From positions 186,001 to 250,000 of the forward strand of contig JACZZP010000005.1 in NCBI GenBank assembly GCA_015183035.1: a stretch of 64,000 bases of DNA, in the 5' to 3' direction. The DNA comes from Meloidogyne chitwoodi (Eukaryota > Nematoda > Chromadorea > Rhabditida > Meloidogynidae). A program made the position numbers and the translations under genes. Below are positions 57,738 through 64,000 of the stretch, in pieces; the stretch's first letter is position 1; each line of letters starts with the position of its first letter. The notes under the pieces are model-generated. The model made no database searches. It had not been told where the DNA came from and worked only from the letters and a program-made list of their open reading frames with translations.

Positions 57738-60706
57738 ATGAATTACGACAGCAACAACAACAATAACATTTCCCTTTCAAACATTGTTTTGTCTAAATAT
57801 TCTGATTTAAATAATATAAATAGCACACAAACACCAATAACAACACCAGAAAGATCAGAAACAACAAAAGCATTGCCTCAACAATATTCTGAAATTGACA
57901 ATGAAACAATGTTTTTTCTTAAATTTTATGAAGAAACTAGACAATTTGAGTCTTTAGTTGGAATTATTATTCCCTCAATTTTTGCTTTGTTTGCACTTTT
58001 TGGACTAGTAGGAAATTTGTTAGTTGTTATCGTTGCTTTAAACAGACAGATGAGAAATTCAACAAATACGTTAATTATTGGATTAACTTGTTCCGATTTA
58101 ATGTTTTTAACTTTATGTATTCCTTTTACTGGTATATTTTATTTTTTTATTTATAAAATTTTTTTAAGCAATTGATTATGCCTTCCCAATTTGGGTATTA
58201 CCAACATGGATGTGCCCTCTTATTAATTATTTACAGGTTAATAATAATTAAATAATTTTATTTTTTTATAAATTATTTTAAGCATTCTTCTGCTTATTTT
58301 TCTGTTTGGACATTAACTTTAATGGCTGCTGATAGATTTCTTGCTGTTGTATTCCCAGTGGAATCAATGACACTTCGGTGAGTTGATAATTAAATTAACA
58401 CGCTTTTTTCTAATTTTAAAAAAATATTATTTTCTTTTATTAAATAACACTTAAAAATGCCCTTAAAAATTTACTATTAATTTACTTATTTTCAGTACCC
58501 CAAAAAATACATTTTTTGTGCTCTTAATTGTTTACACTGTGATATTATTCTCTCAAATTCAGGTAATTTTTTAAAAATTAATTTTAATTTTTAAAATTAA
58601 AAATTATAAAAAATTAAAAGGTTGGAAGAATTCATGGAGTTTATAGTTATACATTTATTTTGGAACAGCGTTCTGCCTGTTCCATAGTTTCTATTGCTCA
58701 AGGAGTGGCTACTGTAGCTGAGGTTATTTTTAAATAATTCTGATTTTTAATAGTTCTGATTTTTAATAGTTCTGATTTTTAATAGTTCTGATTTTTAATA
58801 GTTCTGATTTTTAATAGTTCTGATTTTTAATAGTTCTGATTTTTAATAGTTCTGATTTTTAATAGTTCTGATTTTTAATAATTCTGATTTTTAATAATTC
58901 TGATTTTTAATAATTCTGATTTTTAATAATTCTGATTTTTAATAATTCTGATTTTTAATAATTCTGATTTTTAATAATTCTGATTTTTAATAATTCTGAT
59001 TTTTAATAATTCTGATTTTTAATAATTCTGATTTTTAATAATTCTGATTTAAAAAAATAATAATTCTAAAATAATTTTTTTCAGGCCAGACTTTATTTTT
59101 TTTCTTTTAATATTTTTGGTTATTGTCTTCCTTTGGGTATTACCTGTGTTCTTTATTATTTAATGCTTAAAAGATTGTGGTACGCACCTTTTCGATCAAA
59201 CAATAATGAAAGCAACACAAAATCTTCTGTTCCTCCAACAAAGGTTTAAAGGCCTAAAACTCTATTTTTAAAAATATTAATTTTTTTAGATATCCTCATT
59301 ATTTACTAATAATTCCGAAAGAGCAAAAATTTCGCTTCGATCACGTCCAGAAACTATTAAAGCAAAAAGGAAAGTTACAAGACTTGTTTTATGTGTTGTT
59401 ATTATTTGGGCAGTTTGTTGGCTTCCTTTAAATTTGTGTTTTTTTGCTTCGGGTAAATTAAAAAAAATAAATATATTAATTTTTGAAGAATTTACTTTTT
59501 TATAAAAATTATATACTTATTTTTAATTTTTCCAAATAGGCGTTATTTACCCGGACACATTGGTACTGCGTGGGGGTAAACCCATTGTTGTTGTACAAAT
59601 ATTCAGTCAAGTAAATAATAAATTTAATTTTAAAAAATTAAATTAAAAAAAAATATTTTTAGGTTCTCGCCTATTGTAATTCTACTTTGAATCCAATCCT
59701 TTACCCTTTGGTTAATTTTAATTATTTTTTAATTTTAAAAAATAATTTTTTAAGGTTTCCGAGAATTTTCGCAAAGGTTTTCTACGTGTTTTAAGCACTT
59801 TAGCTAATTGGTTAAGCTGTGGACATTGTTGCAAACAATTTCATTTGTATAATACTAGAATGGAATTAACTATGCTTAATCGTTCAACGAGTAATAAATC
59901 TAAAAATGCTATTAGCAAAAGTAATTCTAAAAACACTACTGGTTCTACTAAAACAACAACAAATCAGGCTAGTGTAAAGTTGATTTTTGAAAAATTCTGA
60001 TGTGTTTTCGATAATTCTGTTTTTTCTGATAAATTCTGATCAATTTTAAAATAATTCTGATTAATATTCTGATTATTCTGATCAATATTCTGATTATTCT
60101 GATCAATATTCTGATTATTCTGTCAATATTCTGATTAATATCTGATAATCTGATCAATATTCTATTTAATATTCTGATTTAGGCACAGAGTGCATACGAA
60201 CCAAGCATGTTTTCCTTGTTGCACAGAGCTTCTCTTGCCAAACGCTGCAGTACAGGTTAAATTTAAATTAGGTAGTTATTTTAATTAAATAATTTATTTA
60301 TATAGTAAGCATTGCTGAAAGGCTAACAACAAGTGGATGTACAACTGCCCGTATTCGAATTCTCTCACGTGGGGAGTCCGCAAGTTTTCTTTCTGTTGAA
60401 CCAAATAATAATCTTCTAAAATTTCCTTCACAACAAACAATAATAAATAGACGTCAATCAAAAATAATATTAAATCCAAATTTGCATAGACCTTCAAGAC
60501 ATTCTTTACTTGAAGCAAAAAGAAGTGGTGGTGGAGAAAATAATGAACCAAAAAATTCAAAAAATTTAGAACAACAAAGAAGGCATAGTAATGAAGAAAA
60601 AATATTATTAACAACCAGTAAAAACGATGAAAAGAAAAAAATTTTAATTTTTAAAGAAGAAGAATGTTTTGAATATAAATTTGAAGATGGAGATTTAGAA
60701 ATTTAA
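57738..60706 (+). CDS. allatostatin/galanin-receptor-like neuropeptide GPCR
   Basis: Rhodopsin-class receptor. The N-terminus (MNYDSNNNNNISLSNIVL) has several N-glycosylation sites. TM1 GLVGNLLVVIVALNRQM; TM2 NTLIIGLTCSDLMFLTLCIP; then AIDYAFPIWVLPTWMC, the extracellular-loop block typical of allatostatin-A and galanin receptors, with its disulphide Cys. TM3 ends AADRFLAVVFPV (DRY replaced by DRF). TM6 VTRLVLCVVIIWAVCWLPLN has CWLP, and TM7 NSTLNPILYPLVSENFRKGF has NPILY. Two Cys-containing turns (CGHCCKQF) follow as possible palmitoylation sites. The Ser/Asn-rich tail of more than 200 residues is longer than usual. All key motifs are intact. Two introns are filled with TTCTGAT arrays. Signals presumably through Gi/o, as family members do; the ligand is not provable here. 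Confidence 0.88.
58735..59053. repeat. 16-bp tandem array (TTCTGATTTTTAATA), about twenty copies
   Basis: Almost perfect 16-bp units inside an intron of the neuropeptide GPCR. The first block uses GTTCTGATTTTTAATA (about eight copies), the second ATTCTGATTTTTAATA (about eleven), so one variant was amplified after the other. Confidence 0.93.
60000..60178. repeat. degenerate TTCTGATTATTCTGATCAATA repeat
   Basis: About eight copies of ATTCTGAT with spacers TTA or CAAT, in the intron before the exon starting at about 60182. Confidence 0.8.
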
Positions 60707-61075
60707 TTAAAATAATTTTTATTTTTATTAGTTTAAGTTTACCTAATGAGACTATAAAAATATAAATAATAAGCGCAAAAAAAATTAATTAAATATTGCA
60801 TTTTTATTAAAAATATTAGGTTATATTATATAGTGTGTATTACACAATTTTTGTCATAAATGATAAAGAAAAATTATGATTTTAAAGTAAAAAGAAAAAT
60901 AGAGAAATTCTGGTTCCAAAAATAATAAAAATCAGAATTTTTTTAAACGAGAATTCTAATTTTTAAAAATAAAATTCTGATTAAAATAGAATCAGAAAAC
61001 AAAAAAAACACATAAAATTCTGATTTTATTTAAAACTTTTCCGGAAGGATATATTTACAAATAAAAATAAATAAT
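60707..61075. other. convergent intergenic region
   Basis: Between the 3' ends of the GPCR and the amino-acid transporter. A+T-rich with ATCAGAATTTT, TTCTGATT and a TTTTCCGGAAGG word at about 61036-61050. No gene. Confidence 0.5.
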
Positions 61076-63771
61076 TTAATTAAAATTACTAATATTATTA
61101 TTAATTAAAGTATTATTAAATTCAGATTCTATTAATGATTGATTATTTATTGAAGTTGAAGATGTAATTATTTCAATAATATTAGCTCTTAATCCAGCAA
61201 TCATTCCAAAAAGTCCAACAGCTGCCAACATCAAATTTAGTATAATTCTTAATAAAACATTTAATGATAGCCATCCCTGAGATTTTAATAATTGAGGCAA
61301 AAAAGTAAGCAAATCAATTAATGTTGGATATACAAAAGCTAAAAGCATTCCAGAAGTTATACCAACTAGGGGAATTATTCTTTCAAGATTGGGTACTGCT
61401 GCAGCAAATAAAACTAAATAAATAATAAAATTAAAAAATAATTCTGATTTTTCTGAAGAATGTTTTAAAATAATTCTGATTTTTCTGAAGAATGTTTTAA
61501 AATAATTCTGATTTTTCCGGAGAATGTTTTAATTTAATGAAATTAAAAAAAACAAACAGCAAATAGTAACCAACAATGTTCTCACTAATAATTCAGTTCC
61601 AAGCTTGAAATGTTCTGGTAACAAAGGTAGACATCTTTTACGATTATTTTCTTCATTTATTATATCATTTTGATAATTTTTTTTATTTTCATTAATTTTA
61701 TTAAAATCAGAATTATTTTTATTTTCAAATTCTTCTTCCTCAAAAAACATTTTGCGACATTTTGTCCAAACAATTTCAACAATTACATACATTTGTAAAA
61801 GAAATGAAGCTAGGACAGAAATACAAATAGCCATTTTTACAATTGTAAAGGATCTATTTAATGATATTTTTGAAATTTTAAGGATTTTTTGGTATATTTA
61901 AAATTAACTAACATTTGATGTTGAGGCAAATTTTGAGTTATACTTCCTTTAATTTTATCACCATAAGCCACATATCCAAAGAAACCAATACTTGAGTATA
62001 CAATAGAGGCAAAGAATATCCCTCCTGAGAGAATTCCGAATGGTCCTAACATTTTACCTGGCTTTTTTAATTTGTTTTCCATTGGAAGTACCTGTTTAAA
62101 ATAGAACATTTTAAAACTGGTAAATTTCCAAAAGGGTAAAATTTCAAAATGGTAAATTTTCGAAATGGTAAAATTTCAAAATGGTAAATTTTCGAAATGG
62201 TAAATTTTCAAAATGTAAAAATTGTAAAATATTTAATTTAATTCAGAACTGTTCATACAAGAGTTTGTGCTTCAAAGGAGTATATGATTGAACCAGCAGC
62301 TGTTAATAATCCATCAAAAGTATTAAAGAAGGGCATCTCTCCAATGGAGTAATTTGGATATCTAATGACATACTGAAAAAAATTAATTTTAATTTTATTA
62401 TTAAAGTGGATTTTTAAATTAATTTAAAAGTGTAAAATTTTCAAAATGGTAAAATCACCTATCTATTCATTAAATTAAAAAAAAAATTAATTTTACCTGT
62501 AAAAGAAAGGCTAAACTTCCAACAATACAAAAATTCCCAACAGTACTAAGCCAAGCAATAAATTTTAATGTTCTCAAAAAATTGAACAGAACCATTGGTA
62601 TGTAAATAATAATTAACCATTGAAATGAACTTGTAGAAGATACGTGAAAAAATTCTTCATAAAACTAAAAAAAATTGAAATTAAAAAAAACTAACAAATT
62701 TTATTTACTTCTTTTAATGTGATTGAAATAAAAAGATAATAAGTACTACAAAAACCAAATTCCAAAAAGAGAATGGTCGTTTCTACTATTGCTCTTAAAA
62801 TAATAGAGATTAAAAAAAATAATTTTTTATGATCTCTAAAAATCAGAATTATTAAAAATCAGAAATTCTGATTTTTAAAATCAGAAAATATTTACTTTGC
62901 TATATTTTTATATGGACGAATCCAATGAAAGCTAATTGAACAAGACTGTCGTGCAAGATCACCATAGCTTAGTGAAGGGATATTAAACTTTCTATAAAAG
63001 TATTGAGCACATTTAACCAATTGCATCATACATAAACAATTTAAAAAGGCAAAAGTAATAGTCATTATTAGACCGCTCTGAATAACAAAATCAGAAATTC
63101 TGGTTTTTAAAAACAGAAATTCTGATTTCAAAAAACAGAAATTCTGGTTTAAAAAACAAAAATTCTGATTTTTAAAAAACATAACTTCTGGTTTAAAAAA
63201 ATTCTGGTTTTTAAAAATCAGAATTTCTGGTTTAAAAATCAGAACTTCTGGTTTTAAAAATCAGAATTTTTTTAAATCAGAATTTTGGTATGCAAATATC
63301 AGAATTATAATTTTAAAAATAAAAGAAACTTTTAAAATTAATCAGAAAAACTTACCCACAATCCAGCATTTTTAAAAGCTAAAGGAAGGGAGAGAAAGCC
63401 TGCTCCTACAAGCGTTTTTAAAAAATTAAGTAGAGTAATATTAAATCTTTAAAAAAATAATTTTAATTTAAAAAAAAATCTTTTTAAGCTCACGATAGTC
63501 CCTTTTTTCTATATAATTTTCCTTTTTCATTAACAAATAAATTAATATTATTTTTTTCTTCTTTTTTAACATTTTCTTGATCATTTTCACTGTATAATGG
63601 GGGAGGAATATAAGTTGATTTATTTAAATTAAAATTATTTTTATTATTATTGTTGTTGTTATTTAAATTATTTAATTTTATTATAGAACAATTAATATTT
63701 TTATTTTCATTAATTGGACAAATTTTGTTTCCCTTGCCTTTACTAGTAGAAGAAGAGGAATTTGAAGACAT
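61076..63771 (-). CDS. SLC36/PAT-type proton-coupled amino-acid transporter
   Basis: Multi-span transporter of the amino-acid/auxin permease superfamily, plasma or lysosomal membrane. A polar Asn-rich N-terminus (MSSNSSSSTSKGKGNK; YIPPPLYSENDQENV) precedes TM1, which has LLNFLKTLVGAGFLSLPLAF, the hallmark G-x-G-x-L-x-L-P of the family. Next come ITFAFLNCLCMMQLVKCAQY, VLFNFLRTLKFIAWLSTVGN, FNTFDGLLTAAGSIIYSFEAQ and LPMENKLKKPGKMLGPFGIL, all typical SLC36 blocks. The loop before TM9 is Asn/Glu-rich (FEEEEFENKNNSDFNK) and lineage-specific in look. The last exons give LFAAAVPNLERIIPLVG, MLLAFVYPTLIDLLTFLP and a final span before ISNFN and TAA. About ten exons. All spans expected of the family are present, so it is likely functional. 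Amino-acid specificity cannot be told. Confidence 0.9.
61440..61535. repeat. 45-bp repeat with ATTCTGATTTTTCCGGAGAAT
   Basis: Two and a half copies of ATTCTGATTTTTCTGAAGAA followed by TGTTTTAAAATA; the third copy has TTTTTCCGGAGAATG. Almost the same unit occurs at 40500-40575, outside any gene. Confidence 0.8.
62120..62225. repeat. AAATGGTAAATTTTCG intronic tandem repeat
   Basis: About six copies of a 16-17 bp unit, AAATGGTAAATTTTCG or AAATGGTAAAATTTC, in an intron of the transporter gene. A further copy is at about 62435. Confidence 0.8.
63075..63310. repeat. AATCAGAATTCTGGTTTTTAA degenerate repeat
   Basis: About ten copies of a 20-30 bp unit combining AGAAATTCTG or AGAATTTCTGG with GTTTTTAAAAA. 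Each unit is close to self-complementary. Lies in a transporter intron. Confidence 0.8.
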
Positions 63772-64000
63772 TTTTAATTAAATAAAATTTTATTTTTTTA
63801 TTAACTAAAAATAATAATATTTTTTATTACCCTAATTTTGTCAAAATTTATTACTAAAATAAATATGTATATTATTTTTAAATAAAAAAAAACTATTAGT
63901 TAGAAAAATGTGCAAATCCCCTCTTTTAATAATTTATAAAAAACGTGTACATATATATATTGTTAAAAAATATTAAAGCATAATCGAAGAAAAAAAAATA
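63772..64000. other. upstream flank of the amino-acid transporter
   Basis: A+T-rich, non-coding; should contain the transporter promoter. No distinct element can be named. Confidence 0.4.

Noticed and set aside
59969..60157. Minus-strand frame with IRIIRILIRI
   Set aside because: Antisense translation of the TTCTGAT repeat in a GPCR intron.

Overview
The window looks like nuclear DNA of a nematode, most probably a plant-parasitic tylenchid close to root-knot nematodes (Meloidogyne). That is an inference from very high A+T content, genes split into many short exons by introns of about 40-100 bp ending in TTTnAG, and typical nematode families (serpentine receptors, duplicated astacins with ShK tails, OATP, FMO, vWA proteins). 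No bacterial-style operon, plasmid, phage or CRISPR locus is present. Exon joins below were read by eye from splice signals and family knowledge, so gene ends are firmer than internal exon edges.

Layout: SHC-like PTB/SH2 adaptor (414-2171, -) divergent from a large BIG3/ARFGEF3-like gene (2595-10087, +); flavin-containing monooxygenase (10226-13204, -); a secreted cysteine-rich CxxC protein (14190-15299, +); an OATP/SLCO transporter (15714-19804, -); a coiled-coil protein with an AMPK-type glycogen-binding module (22551-25026, -); a protein built from an integrase-type H2C2 zinc domain plus a C2H2/BED-like finger (26132-28663, -); a short discs-large-like L27-PDZ-PDZ protein without SH3/GUK (29910-32436, -); a secreted vWA protein (34736-36974, +); a TBC1D15/17-like Rab GAP (37508-40228, +); a secreted EF-hand protein with a long acidic repeat tail (40985-44669, +); a chemoreceptor-type GPCR interrupted by a 1.1-kb hAT-like element (46383-49272, +); two paralogous astacins (49729-52480 and 53418-56501, +); an allatostatin/galanin-receptor-like GPCR (57738-60706, +); and an SLC36-type amino-acid transporter (61076-63771, -).

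The genes do not form one pathway. Several are secretory (Cys-rich protein, vWA protein, EF-hand/acidic protein, two astacins) and two are receptors. The most striking non-genic signal is a small set of short words used over and over in introns and spacers: ATTCTGATTTT, the palindrome TTTCCGGAAA (often fused to it), GTGCGTAAGGAACA, CTAATAGAAAGG hairpins and CGTTATAAGGACA. They occur as single copies and as tandem arrays with units of 16 to 72 bp. The clearest discrete event is the hAT-like insertion (19-bp perfect terminal inverted repeats, perfect 8-bp target duplication) in a receptor exon.
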